In this document: positions 8,110-18,296 of the stretch, in pieces
Layout: every line of letters starts with the position of its first letter
Numbering within the stretch: position 1 is the first letter of the stretch
Source of the DNA: Alphaproteobacteria bacterium
GTDB lineage: Bacteria > Pseudomonadota > Alphaproteobacteria > Caulobacterales > Maricaulaceae
Assembly: GCA_024278855.1 (NCBI GenBank)
Contig: JAJRSJ010000009.1
Span: 1-64,000 of the forward strand
Direction: 5' to 3'
Length of the DNA: 64,000 nucleotides
Program-made: the position numbers and the translations under genes
Notes under the pieces: model-generated
What the model was told of the DNA's origin: nothing
What the model saw: only the letters and a program-made list of their open reading frames with translations
The model's database searches: none

Positions 8110-9288
8110 TTAAGCAAGCTCATTACCGCAAGCAAAGCCGCTCGCCCAGGCCCACTGGAAATTATGCCCGCCCAAATGCCCGGTCACATCCACCACCTCG
8201 CCAATGAAATACAGATCCTGGACTTTTCTAGCCGCCAAGGTTTTAGAGGACAGCTCTTTGGTATCCACACCGCCCAATGTAACTTCTGCGGTGCGAAACC
8301 CCTCGCTGCCTGCCGGTTTAAGCTGCCAATGATTGACCCTTGCGGCCAAAGCTTGCAACAGTTTATCGCTCATATCAGCAAGGCGGGTTTGGGGAAATTC
8401 CTGTGTGAGATAAACCGCCAGATTTTTGGGCATAAAGCGGGACAAAAACACGCCGGGGCTTTGTTTAGGGGTTTGGGTGCGGGCCTGTTTGAGCTGCGCC
8501 AATATATCGACGCCGGGCGCTAGGTTAATATGAAGATTATCCCCGGCCTGCCAATATGTTGATATTTGCAAAATAGCCGGGCCGGACAAACCACGGTGAG
8601 TGAACAATAAAGCGTCCTCGAACATGGTTTTTCCGTGCCTGACTTGCACATCAACACTCGTACCGGACAGCTCTTTGAGGGCCGCCTTGAACCCGTCGGT
8701 AAAACTAAGCGGCACCAAGGCGGGTGTTGGCTCAATGATATCCAAGCCAAATTGTTTGGCAATTTTGTACCCATATCCACTGGCCCCCATTTTTGGAATA
8801 CTCGGCCCACCTGTGGCAATCACCAAAGATCTACACCCCCAAGACGCTTTGTTTGTCGTGACCACAAAACCAGTGTCCGATTTGCGCACATCTAAAACCT
8901 GGGTCTCAAATTTAAATCTGTTTCCAGATTTTTTGCATTCACTGCGCAACATGCCGATGATTTGGTTGGCGCTGTCGTCGCAAAACAATTGTCCCTTTTC
9001 TTTCTCGTGCCATTTGATTTTATATGTATCCACGAGGGCGATAAAGTCTTGCGGGCTAAACCCGGCGAGGGCCGATTTGCAAAAATGCGGGTTGTTAGAG
9101 ATAAAATTGCTGGGCCGACAATGAATGTTGGTGAAATTACATCTACCTCCACCTGAAATCCGGATTTTTTCCCCCGCCGAAACTGCCGTGTCGATCAACA
9201 ATACGGATTTGCCGTGTGCGCCAGCACGGGCACCGCACATCATGCCCGCCGCGCCGGCGCCAATAATTATAACATCAAAATCAGGCAT
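8110..9288 (-). CDS. HI0933/YhiN-family NAD(P)/FAD-dependent oxidoreductase
   Basis: This 392-residue flavoprotein begins with the Rossmann dinucleotide motif IIIGAGAAGMMCGARAG. Near residue 45 it has the family signature SGGGRCNFTN. The C-terminus contains the second FAD-contact motif GEVVDVTGHLGGHNFQWAWA, and length and order match HI0933-like proteins. Substrate and pathway are not established for the family in general, though members include bile-acid reductases such as BaiN. It is likely cytoplasmic. The gene lies head-to-head with the histidine kinase to its right, with about 160 bases between. Confidence 0.88.
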   Translation of the reverse strand: MPDFDVIIIGAGAAGMMCGARAGAHGKSVLLIDTAVSAGEKIRISGGGRCNFTNIHCRPSNFISNNPHFCKSALAGFSPQDFIALVDTYKIKWHEKEKGQLFCDDSANQIIGMLRSECKKSGNRFKFETQVLDVRKSDTGFVVTTNKASWGCRSLVIATGGPSIPKMGASGYGYKIAKQFGLDIIEPTPALVPLSFTDGFKAALKELSGTSVDVQVRHGKTMFEDALLFTHRGLSGPAILQISTYWQAGDNLHINLAPGVDILAQLKQARTQTPKQSPGVFLSRFMPKNLAVYLTQEFPQTRLADMSDKLLQALAARVNHWQLKPAGSEGFRTAEVTLGGVDTKELSSKTLAARKVQDLYFIGEVVDVTGHLGGHNFQWAWASGFACGNELA

Positions 9289-9450
9289 TTTACGATCGGC
9301 TTTCCAGATTGCTTCAAATTTGCTAATCCCCGAACCTAACCCGCCTACGGGCTTTAAAGCAATGTGAAATTCATCATCGCCAAACCGCTAGAGCATCGGA
9401 CTGTGATTTTAGGCTGTAGACAATTTTGCGGGAATGTTTAAGCTTTGAAT

Positions 9451-11892
9451 ATGTCTAATCTGGAAATGATATCATTAATTGCAGCGATTGCCGCCGTGCT
9501 ATTAGCTGTCGTGGTGAGCTATACGGCTTTACGCGGCGGGGCAGGGCGGGGGAAAGCCGTGCAAAAATGGCGCAAACAAGCCGCAGCCCTCGACCAGAAA
9601 CTGGCCCGCATCGAAGCGGTTTTCGCCGCCTATCCCGGACTGGTATTGGTGTGGGAAGGCAAAATCCCAAACCCTGATACCGCCGACCCGGATACCAATT
9701 GGGGTGAACCTAATGTATACGGCTCTACGGCGGCTTTGGCGTCTCTGGTCCGGTTTGCGGAACCGGGCAAGCCGCAAAAATTTGCCCGCAATCTTCTGGA
9801 AGGCTTGGCCGACCACAATACGGTTTCCAGTGACGGGCAGAGCAGCACCTTGCGTAAATTGGTTGGGGCGCTGCGGTCGCGCGGCGTTGCTTTTTCAGCG
9901 TCTATTGCCTTACCGGGTAATAAATTGATTGAAGTGGACGGCAATGTCGCCGGGGCGCAAATTGTGCTTTGGTTGGAAGACGCCTCCATTCGGGCCGGCG
10001 ACGAGAAAGCGGCAATCTCCAAATTTGAAAAAGAAAAACTTACCGCCTTGTCTGACCCCATTGCCTTTGTAGAAATTATGGGAAAAGCCCCCTTTCCCAT
10101 GTGGCGGTTGAGCGGCGGTGGGCGGATTGTCTGGGTCAATACCGTTTATACCCAAGCCGTGGACGCGGCGGATTTGGCCGAGGTTATCGACAAGCAAATC
10201 CATCTGGACGATGCCTGCGCGGCCCAAGCCAAACGGGCGTTGGAAGAAAATGCCAATATCAAAGATGTGCGCCCATTGATATTGAACGGCAAGCGCACCT
10301 CATCATTGATTACCATGTTTCCCGTCTCGGGCGGGGTTGCCGGCATGGCGGTTGACGCCTCGGAAGCCGAAAATTTGCGGGCCGAGCTGGCCCGCCATAT
10401 TCGCGCCCACGACGAGACCTTGAACAATATGGGCGAAGCGGTTGTAATCTTCGGAGCGGACGGTCGGATGGACTTTCACAATCACGCATTTGCAAAAATG
10501 TTTGGCCTTAACGATAGCTGGTTTAAAGAGCGCCGTTCCCACGAAGAATGGCTTGACTTTTTGCGCGAGAAACGCCGCCTGCCCGAACAACCTAATGACG
10601 CGGCATGGAACCATGGGGAGCTTGCCCTCTAGGCAAACTGGCCAGACGAAATGCCGGACGAATTATGGAGCCTGCCAGACGGCCGCGAATTGCGTCTGGT
10701 GCGGATGCGTGATCCCCAAGGCGGGATAAGTTTGTTATTCGGGGACATTACCGACCAGATGATCATGCAAAGCCGGTTTAATACCCAGATCAATGTCCAG
10801 GCCGCGACTTTGGATAAATTGACGGAGGGCGTGGCCGTATTTGGCCCGGACGGTCGCCTTAAAATACACAATGCCGCGTTTGAGACCATGTGGGGTTTGT
10901 TCCCGGACGATCTTGTTGACGAGCCGCGGTTTCGCGATCTGATCCCTTTATTGCTCGGAGCTTATCATGACCGGGGATTTTGGCACGAGATGGGGGCGCG
11001 TACCACCGATCCGTCACCAGAGGCGCGGCGCCATGTCAGCGGCGAGATCAACCGGGTTGATGACAGCATATTGACCTATCTGTCCAAGCCGCTACCGGAC
11101 GGGGCCACCCTCATTGCCTGGGAAGATGTCACCAGGTCGCGCCAAACCGAAGCCGCCTTGCGCGAACGGGCCGAAGCCATGGACGCCGCCAAACAATTAA
11201 AAACCGAATTTGTCGGCCATATTAGCTATCATTTACGTACCCCCCTGACCACTATATCAGGTTACGGCGAATTATTGCAATCCGGCGCGGCAGGCGAGTT
11301 AAATGACAAGCAGGCGGAATATATATTTGCCGTACAAAGCGCCGCCGAAGACGTGACCCGCACGATTGGCGACATGCTTGATTTGTCAGCCGTTGAAGCC
11401 GACACCATTGATCTGGAGCTTGGGGATGTGGACGTTTACGAGACGCTGGAAATTGCACTTGGCTTTGTATCAGGTACGGCGGAAGACACTAAAATCGAGT
11501 TGGTGTTTTCCTGCCCTGAAGATATCGGGGTGATCCGGGCTGATGAAAAACGCATCAGACAAATTGTCAATAACTTGCTGACCAATGGTTTGAAGTTCAC
11601 CAAGCCGGGCGGGCGGGTCGAGCTTGGGGCCACAGCCGAAGACGACAGCATCACCATCTGGGTCAAGGATAACGGGGTCGGCATTCCCTCTGATAAACAA
11701 CCGCAAGTGTTCGAAAGTTTCCGCTCTTCGCGGGGCGGGGCCGGGCTTGGCTTGGCCTTGGTTGACCGTTTCGTTGCCCGTCACGGCGGCTGGGTCGAAT
11801 TGGAAAGCGAAGAAGGCAAAGGCACCCACATAAAATGCCACCTGCCCCGACAAGCCGTGCTAGAGGGCGCGGCTCCAGAGCTGGATTTATAA
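9451..11892 (+). pseudogene. PAS-domain sensor histidine kinase interrupted by an in-frame amber codon
   Basis: The frame from ATG 9451 to TAA 11890-11892 encodes about 813 residues. An N-terminal membrane helix (residues 8-24) is followed by PAS-like domains (GEAVVIFGADGRMDFHN, EGVAVFGPDGRLKIHN). Next come a HisKA box (GHISYHLRTPLTTISGYGE, His near residue 594) and an HATPase domain (NLLTNGLKF, DNGVGIP, GGAGLGLALV). The frame is open throughout except for TAG at 10630-10632 (codon 394). The part before it ends at 10632; a separate start at 10651 could make the C-terminal half, but no strong ribosome-binding site precedes it. It is an in-place nonsense mutation, suppressed codon or sequence error; no frameshift is present. 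Confidence 0.85.
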
Positions 11893-11936
11893 AAGAGTTG
11901 GATTTATAAACCCGCAAAACCTTTATTGCAGAGCCT

Positions 11937-12485
11937 TTATTTAGGGGCGCGCTTGGCCATAATGCGCTGCAAGGTGCGACGGTGCATGTTGAGACGTCTG
12001 GCGGTCTCGGAAACATTTTTATCGCACAACTCATAGACCCGTTGGATATGTTCCCACCGCACCCGGTCAGCGGACATGGGGTTGTCGGGCGGCGACGGGT
12101 TTTCGTCCTTTTGGGCCAAAAGCGCTTTGGTCACATCATCCGCGTCCGCCGGCTTGGCCAGGTAGTCTACCGCTCCGCTTTTTATGGCGGCAACGGCAGT
12201 GGCCAAATTACCGTAACCGGTGAGCATGACCATGCGACAATCCGGGCGTTGTTCGTGGAGCATGGCGACAATATCTAGCCCGCTACCATCATTTAAACGC
12301 ATATCAATAACGGCAAATGCGGGCGGTTCGGATTTCACAACCGCCGTAGCTTGTGCAACGCTGTCGGCCAGGATAACTTCGAACCCCCGTGCCGTCAGCG
12401 CCCGGCCAAGGCGGATACGAAAGGCTTGGTTATCCTCCAAAACCATGAGGGTATTATCTTCGGGAATGTCGTAATCGGTTGTCAC
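11937..12485 (-). CDS. regA: Redox response regulator RegA/ActR/PrrA
   Basis: This 182-residue regulator has a receiver domain (residues 12-125) with phospho-acceptor Asp61 in VIDMRLNDGSGL. A proline-rich linker leads to a Fis-type DNA-binding helix-turn-helix (NVSETARRLNMHRRTLQRIM), the near-invariant C-terminus of RegA/PrrA/ActR. The family switches on photosynthesis, carbon fixation, terminal oxidase or energy genes when electron acceptors are limiting. It lies directly downstream of regB on the same strand, 87 bases away, so the two are probably co-transcribed. Confidence 0.93.
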   Translation of the reverse strand: MTTDYDIPEDNTLMVLEDNQAFRIRLGRALTARGFEVILADSVAQATAVVKSEPPAFAVIDMRLNDGSGLDIVAMLHEQRPDCRMVMLTGYGNLATAVAAIKSGAVDYLAKPADADDVTKALLAQKDENPSPPDNPMSADRVRWEHIQRVYELCDKNVSETARRLNMHRRTLQRIMAKRAPK

Positions 12486-12572
12486 GGGCGAATCCTATGC
12501 ATATGTGCCTGTTCACAGTATGGAATATAGCGGCGCAAATAAAGAGCTTTTTTAGTGCTGTAAAATTTGGGT

Positions 12573-13889
12573 TTAATCGCGCGGCCAGCACATTTGCACG
12601 AGAGTACCGCTTGTGGTTTTGCGGTTGGAAAATTTAATCGAGCCGCCGACCCGCTCCATCAATGTGGTGGCAATAAAAACCCCGAGCCCCATGCCGCCCG
12701 CCCTTTGCGGTTTGTGTTGCTTGTCGGGGCGGTGGGAAATATACGGCTCGCCGATTTTGGCTAGTACCGAAGGCGCAAAGCCCGGCCCGTCGTCCCTGAC
12801 CTCTACGGAAATGGTTTTATCCGTCCATGTACCGGTAACTTCTACTTTGGTTTTGGCAAAGTCGGCGGCATTTTCCACAATATTGGTCAATCCGTAAACA
12901 AATTCGGGCCTGCGGGTCAAAACCGGCATGGCAACACCGGATTTGGGGCCAGATGTTGGGCCGGTAATTTTTGTGACAATCTGTGCCTCAAACCCGACAA
13001 ATGGTTCGGTTATTTCGCGGACCAAATCACTTAAACTCAACTGGTCATGCATAGCGTCGCCCTTATCGCCGCGCTGGGCCAATTCCAACAAAATTTCGCG
13101 GCAATGCTGCGCTTGCGACAATAGCAACAATGCATCCTCTGACAACTCACTGCCCGGCTTGGCATCATTGACGATTTCCTTGGCCACCAGTTGAATGGTG
13201 GAAAGCGGCGTGCCGAGCTTATGAGCCGCCGCCGCCGCCATACCGCCCAGGGCGGACAATTTTTTTTCGTGGGCTAATATCGCATCCGTTGCCGCCAACG
13301 CCTGGGTGAGCCGTCTTGTCTGGGCTGTGGCCCGCCATGTATAGGTGGAGGTAAATAACATACCAACCTGCAAAGCTAGCCAAGAGCCGTATTGGTACAT
13401 TTGCGGCGAGGAAAATTCTTGCCCCACATACCAAGGCAATGGCAGGTGGATAAATAATATCAGGCCAGATAGCAAGCTGACCGCAGCGGCAATACTGGCA
13501 AATACGGCGCGGTTAAGTGTCTTGGCGGCCCCCACCACGGGCGCGAGCAACAGCAGTGCAAATGGGTTTTGCATGCCGCCGGGCAAATACAGCAATGTGG
13601 AGAGCTGAACCACATCAAAAAACAATTGCGCCCCGGCCTCACAGTTGGAAATGCGCCTATTGAGCGGCATTAATTTTATGAAAACTAAATTGGCCAAAGC
13701 GCTTACGGCAATGACGCCCAGGCAGACGGCAATGTGTAAATCCATACCCATAAAGCTAACCACCACCAATGCCAACAATTGACCGGCAATCGCCATCCAC
13801 CGCAAGGATGTTAAGGTGGAGCGGCGCAGTTGCCCGGTATTATAGAAATCACCGCGCAAGCGTGTGTCAAATAAGCTATATGGATCCAT
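12573..13889 (-). CDS. regB: Redox sensor histidine kinase RegB/PrrB/ActS
   Basis: This 438-residue membrane kinase has six hydrophobic segments between about 30 and 185. The quinone-sensing loop GGMQNPF is at 104-110 and the H-box AAAAHKLGTPLST has His223. Cys263 lies in HCREILLELA exactly 40 residues after the His, the spacing of the redox-active Cys265 and His225 of Rhodobacter capsulatus RegB. The HATPase boxes (ENAADFA, DDGPGFAP, GGMGLGVFIA) are complete. It is divergent from senC with 68 bases between, as in other RegB loci. It autophosphorylates and passes phosphate to RegA. Confidence 0.93.
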   Translation of the reverse strand: MDPYSLFDTRLRGDFYNTGQLRRSTLTSLRWMAIAGQLLALVVVSFMGMDLHIAVCLGVIAVSALANLVFIKLMPLNRRISNCEAGAQLFFDVVQLSTLLYLPGGMQNPFALLLLAPVVGAAKTLNRAVFASIAAAVSLLSGLILFIHLPLPWYVGQEFSSPQMYQYGSWLALQVGMLFTSTYTWRATAQTRRLTQALAATDAILAHEKKLSALGGMAAAAAHKLGTPLSTIQLVAKEIVNDAKPGSELSEDALLLLSQAQHCREILLELAQRGDKGDAMHDQLSLSDLVREITEPFVGFEAQIVTKITGPTSGPKSGVAMPVLTRRPEFVYGLTNIVENAADFAKTKVEVTGTWTDKTISVEVRDDGPGFAPSVLAKIGEPYISHRPDKQHKPQRAGGMGLGVFIATTLMERVGGSIKFSNRKTTSGTLVQMCWPRD

Positions 13890-13957
13890 TGCATTTCCTT
13901 AGTGGCTAAGTCATAAATACAGATACAGTCATATGCAAATTAAATGAGGAGCAGACA

Positions 13958-14602
13958 ATGTCACGGATTATTTTTTTGCGAAATGTCGCAGTTATAAGCC
14001 TTGGGCTTGCGGTATTGTCACTCGGCGCATGTTCGGGCGAGCGAAAAACTGACGGTAAAGCCGCCCAAAGCGGGCCAGTAACACAGGTATCTGGCAAAGC
14101 CGATATTGGCGGCGCCTATGAACTGGTTGACCATAGGGGCAAAGCTGTCACAGACAAAGATTTTGTTGGACGGGCCCAATTGATTTTCTTCGGGTTTGCC
14201 TATTGCCCGGATATTTGCCCCACCGCTTTGCAAAAAATGGCGGCGGCATTGGAACTGGCGGGTAGGGAGGTGGCGCCCGCCTATCAGCCAATATTTATCA
14301 CCGTAGACCCAAAACGCGACACGCCAAAAATGTTGGCACAATTTGTCACCGCCAACGGGTTTCCGCCGGGGCTTGTCGGGCTCACGGGTACGCAAGCGCA
14401 AATTGATCAGGTCAAAAAAGTGTTCAAAGTTTACGGCGCCAAAGTCGACGCCCCCTCCAGTGCAGCAGGCTATACATTTGATCACACTAGCCTGATATAT
14501 ATGATGGACAAAAACGGTGAATTTATCGACGTGTTTTCCCACAGAGCCACCCCCGAGGATATCGCCAACAGGTTAGTGCGGTATGAGAAAACCGGGCGTT
14601 AA
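13958..14602 (+). CDS. senC: SCO1/SenC/PrrC copper chaperone lipoprotein
   Basis: This 214-residue thioredoxin-fold protein has a lipoprotein signal ending LSLGACSG. The copper-binding CPDICP motif follows YCPDICPTALQKM, and the distal copper ligand His is in FDHTSLIYM. It would deliver copper to the CuA or CuB centre of cytochrome oxidase on the outer face of the inner membrane. It is divergently transcribed from regB, matching the classic regB-senC-regA arrangement and tying it to redox control of respiration. A purine-rich site (GAGGAG) precedes the start. Confidence 0.92.
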   Translation: MSRIIFLRNVAVISLGLAVLSLGACSGERKTDGKAAQSGPVTQVSGKADIGGAYELVDHRGKAVTDKDFVGRAQLIFFGFAYCPDICPTALQKMAAALELAGREVAPAYQPIFITVDPKRDTPKMLAQFVTANGFPPGLVGLTGTQAQIDQVKKVFKVYGAKVDAPSSAAGYTFDHTSLIYMMDKNGEFIDVFSHRATPEDIANRLVRYEKTGR

Positions 14603-14605
14603 AGC

Positions 14606-15412
14606 TCAATCTCGGTTAGCCATTACATAATTGAGAGCCAGCCGCCCGCCGTCCACATAGATGCATTCCCCGGTAATATAACTGGCGTCTGCACTGGCCA
14701 AAAAGGCGACAACGCTGGCAACTTCGTCCGGGTGGGCGATACGGCCAAGGGGGGTGCGCGAATGGATCATGTCCAGAGCCGCAGGGTTTTCGGCAACCCC
14801 CGCCAACATGTCCGTTTTGATACTGCCAGGGCCGACCCCGTTGACCCGGATCCCGTATGGGGCAAGCTCCAACGCCATGCCCTTGGTCAATTGGTTGATG
14901 CCACCTTTAGAAACTTCATAGGCCAAAATGTCGGCAATGGCCACAACCGCATTGACCGAAGACATATTGACAATGCAAAAGGGGCGGCGCGTCCGGCCTG
15001 AACGGTCATCACTATTGTCTATTTCTTCGACCATATGGCGGGCGACCGCTTGAGCGACCATAAAGGCGCCGCGCAAATTCACCGCCAGAACTTTGTCAAA
15101 ATCGTCCACATCCAGATCCAGCGCACCGCCTTTGATGATGATGCCGGCATTGTTAACCAAGACATCTATGCGGCCAAATTTGCCCAAGGTTTCTGCGATT
15201 AAATTGTGAACGGACAGCTTGTCCGACACATCTGTGGCTACATATAAAACCCGGTCTTCGTCCACGGCCAGTTTTTCAATTGCTGCCTTGCCGGCCTGTT
15301 TGTCTATGTCGGCAATGACCACATTGTCACCATCTTCCAAAAACCGGTCCGCACAAGCATAGCCAATACCCTTGGCCCCGCCGGTAACAATTATAACTCT
15401 ACGATCTGCCAT
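14606..15412 (-). CDS. Short-chain dehydrogenase/reductase (SDR)
   Basis: This 268-residue classical SDR has the cofactor motif VTGGAKGIGYACADRF at the N-terminus, NNAG in the middle, the catalytic Ser in VNMSSVNA and the Tyr/Lys pair in AYEVSKGG. The acidic residue after beta-2 (VVIADID) favours NAD(H) over NADP(H). The end has the common GGRLALNYV pattern. Substrate cannot be told from sequence. The gene is convergent with senC, with stops 4 bases apart. A 3-oxoacyl-reductase or sugar/alcohol dehydrogenase role is equally possible. Confidence 0.88.
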   Translation of the reverse strand: MADRRVIIVTGGAKGIGYACADRFLEDGDNVVIADIDKQAGKAAIEKLAVDEDRVLYVATDVSDKLSVHNLIAETLGKFGRIDVLVNNAGIIIKGGALDLDVDDFDKVLAVNLRGAFMVAQAVARHMVEEIDNSDDRSGRTRRPFCIVNMSSVNAVVAIADILAYEVSKGGINQLTKGMALELAPYGIRVNGVGPGSIKTDMLAGVAENPAALDMIHSRTPLGRIAHPDEVASVVAFLASADASYITGECIYVDGGRLALNYVMANRD

Positions 15413-15650
15413 GTCGTCTCCAATATTGTTGATTGCGCATCACGCGCCTAAACCGAGCCTCCTTTAAGCACCCTTTTTTCGGTTTTGAAACCTTATTTAT
15501 TTAAGCACTTGTTTGGTTCAGGGTTTTTCGTTGGGAGCTTGCGAATAAATTTATATTGAATTTAATTTTTTACTTCCGTGTATTTTGGTATAGGGACTGT
15601 TATAATTTGAAAACGAATAAGCGCCATTAACATGCCTAGGAGGGTTCCCG

Positions 15651-18230
15651 TTGACTAAATTTCCCAATACCAATTTTCGAGCCTTATTATCCGCGTCCAC
15701 AGGACTGGCTTTGTTGAGCATGGCTAGTTTCGCGTGGGGGCAAGATGCGCCCATTGTTCAACCGGGCGCGCCCGGCGAGCAGGCCCGACCACTGAATGCC
15801 CAACAAGCGATCGAAATTGTCAGCACCCGTTATTCGAAAAATGATGCGATGTTTATGCGCGACATGATCCCGCATCATAATCAAGCCGTGCAAATGGCCG
15901 AACTGGTCGCCGGGCGGACAAACCACGCGGAAGTGATTGAACTTGCTGGCCGCATTACGGTCTCGCAAGCTGATGAAATCAGCTTCATGGAAACCTGGCT
16001 TCGCGCACGCAACGAAGCCGTGCCGCAAACTGATGCCCATACCGCTATGCACACCTCCCAGTCTATGGCCGGCATGGCAACGCCCGAGCAAATGGCCGAG
16101 TTGGCAAAGGTGGAGGGCGTAGACTTTGACAAATTATTCCTGACCCTGATGATTACCCACCACGAAGGCGCAGTAACCATGGTCAAGGAATTACTCAAAA
16201 TACGCGGTTCCGCCTATGACCCGGTGTTGTTCGATTTTGTTAATGACGTCACCAAAGACCAAAAGAACGAAATCAACCGCATGCACGAATTGTTGATCAA
16301 TCTGTCGACCGACCCAAGAGCGGGCCTGGCGGCAGGGTTTGACGATGCTGGACAAGCGATCCTCAATCTTGAACTGGTCGCTTCATTGCCTAAACCTGCC
16401 GGTTTTTTTGATCCAAAAAACCCGGCTGGATTGCCGCCAATTAAGCTGCCAAAGAAAACCGGTAAAGGTGACAAGGATGAAGATGGGGACAAAACCGCTG
16501 ACGGGGATGTAGGGGGCGACACTGAAAAGCCCGAAGAGGAAAGCGCTAAAGCTGAAGGCGAGGCCACTACAGATAAAAGTACAGATAAAAATGAGGGCAA
16601 ACAAGACCCGGACGCAAAAAAGAAAAAGAAGAAAAAAACCAATTGGGCGAAGCGCGCCCCGTTATTAAGTTTCTCCAACACCGATATGGCGTTCTTTGGC
16701 AATAAAATGGTCGTGGGCAATTATCATGGTTTTAATGCCTATGAATTGCAAGAAGACGGCGTGCCAAAACTGTTAAGCTCGGTGGTTTGCCCCGGCGGAC
16801 AAGGCGATGTTTCGATTGTCGGCGATCTATTGATTATGTCGGTTGAACAAACACGCGGACGGATTGATTGCGGCCTGCAAGGCGTTGACGAAGATATTAG
16901 CGAGGAGCGTTTTCGTGGACTTCGGATTTTTGACATTAGCGACCTGACCCAACCTCTACAAGTGGGACAGGTGCAAACTTGCCGTGGCTCGCACACCCAT
17001 TCTATCGTTTCCGGCCCCGGCAAAGATGGTAAAATTATTGTCTATAATTCCGGCACTTCGCGGGTTCGCAAGGAAGAAGAACTCGCTGGCTGTATCGGTA
17101 ATATTGCCGGCGATGAACGAACCGCATTGTTTCGTATTGATGTTATCGAGATCCCGGTTGACGACCCTTCCAAAGCCCGCATTATTGACAGCCCGGCGGT
17201 CTTTGCTGATGAAGAAACTGGCCAAATGGCGGGCTTATGGCGCGGCGGAGACCACGGCGATGAAACCCAAGATACCAGACAGACCAATCAATGCCACGAC
17301 ATAACGGTGTTTCCCGAGGCAAATATTGCCGCCGGGGCTTGTTCTGGAAACGGCATTATTTTTGATATTTCCGACCCCAGAAAACCAACACGTATTGATG
17401 CGGTGGTGGATAAAGGCTTTGCCTATTGGCACTCGGCAACGTTTAACAATGACGGCACCAAGGTTGTTTTCACCGACGAATGGGGCGGCGGCGGTCGGCC
17501 ACGCTGCCGCACATACGACCCCAAAGAATGGGGCGCAAATGCTATTTATGCCATTGCCGACGGTAAACTGACCTTCAAAAGCTACTATAAATTACCTGCG
17601 CCGCAGACTGATACAGAAAATTGCGTTGCCCATAATGGCTCTGTGATCCCCGTGCCCGGCCGCGATATTGTTGCGCAAGCCTGGTACCAAGGCGGCTTAT
17701 CGGTGATGGATTTTACCGATTCCACCAATCCGGTAGAGATCGCTTATTTCGACCGTGGCCCCGTCCATGAAGAACGAATGGTAACCGGCGGCTATTGGTC
17801 AACATATTGGTATAATGGCAAAATTTATGGCACGGAAATTGTCCGTGGTCTCGACGTATTTTCCTTGTCGCCAAGCGAGTTTCTAAGCGAAAATGAAATT
17901 GCCGCCGCCAACATTGCAGATCAACGTGACAGGTTCAATCCGCAACAACAATTTGCCATCACCTGGCCGCACGAGCCGGTAATTGCACGGGCCTATATGG
18001 ACCAACTGCAACGGGCCGGCGCATTATCTGATGGCCTGATCTCCCGGTTGAATGCGGCCTTGGATAAATCAGATGCACGCCTGCGCGCAGGCAAAAGCGA
18101 TGCGGCATTGGCCAGGCAGTTGAAAAAACTAGCTTCAAAACTGGCTAAGAATAAAAAAGACGCCGCCAATAATGACCGGCGAGCTGCGCTGAGTACAACC
18201 CTGAAAGGCATAGCCAAAAGACTTGGCTAA
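15651..18230 (+). CDS. Exported DUF305 and LVIVD beta-propeller protein
   Basis: The start is TTG at 15651, chosen because AGGAGGG lies 8 bases upstream and the signal peptide follows at once (cleavage likely near AWG-Q). Residues about 45-215 form a DUF305 domain with its paired His motifs (MIPHHNQAVQMAEL and MITHHEGAVTMVKEL), a four-helix fold often linked to metal binding. A Lys/Asp/Glu linker with a run of lysines (about 270-325) leads to a large LVIVD-type propeller (LRIFDISDLTQPLQVG, GGLSVMDFTDSTNPVEIA). A charged helical tail follows. The 859-residue protein is periplasmic or surface-located with unknown role. Confidence 0.82.
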   Translation: MTKFPNTNFRALLSASTGLALLSMASFAWGQDAPIVQPGAPGEQARPLNAQQAIEIVSTRYSKNDAMFMRDMIPHHNQAVQMAELVAGRTNHAEVIELAGRITVSQADEISFMETWLRARNEAVPQTDAHTAMHTSQSMAGMATPEQMAELAKVEGVDFDKLFLTLMITHHEGAVTMVKELLKIRGSAYDPVLFDFVNDVTKDQKNEINRMHELLINLSTDPRAGLAAGFDDAGQAILNLELVASLPKPAGFFDPKNPAGLPPIKLPKKTGKGDKDEDGDKTADGDVGGDTEKPEEESAKAEGEATTDKSTDKNEGKQDPDAKKKKKKKTNWAKRAPLLSFSNTDMAFFGNKMVVGNYHGFNAYELQEDGVPKLLSSVVCPGGQGDVSIVGDLLIMSVEQTRGRIDCGLQGVDEDISEERFRGLRIFDISDLTQPLQVGQVQTCRGSHTHSIVSGPGKDGKIIVYNSGTSRVRKEEELAGCIGNIAGDERTALFRIDVIEIPVDDPSKARIIDSPAVFADEETGQMAGLWRGGDHGDETQDTRQTNQCHDITVFPEANIAAGACSGNGIIFDISDPRKPTRIDAVVDKGFAYWHSATFNNDGTKVVFTDEWGGGGRPRCRTYDPKEWGANAIYAIADGKLTFKSYYKLPAPQTDTENCVAHNGSVIPVPGRDIVAQAWYQGGLSVMDFTDSTNPVEIAYFDRGPVHEERMVTGGYWSTYWYNGKIYGTEIVRGLDVFSLSPSEFLSENEIAAANIADQRDRFNPQQQFAITWPHEPVIARAYMDQLQRAGALSDGLISRLNAALDKSDARLRAGKSDAALARQLKKLASKLAKNKKDAANNDRRAALSTTLKGIAKRLG

Positions 18231-18296
18231 ATCCAAAGGCGGTTTTATGCGCCGCAGGGCCACGGCGAAAAGGCTCTAGCCACAAACCCGCCGTGG

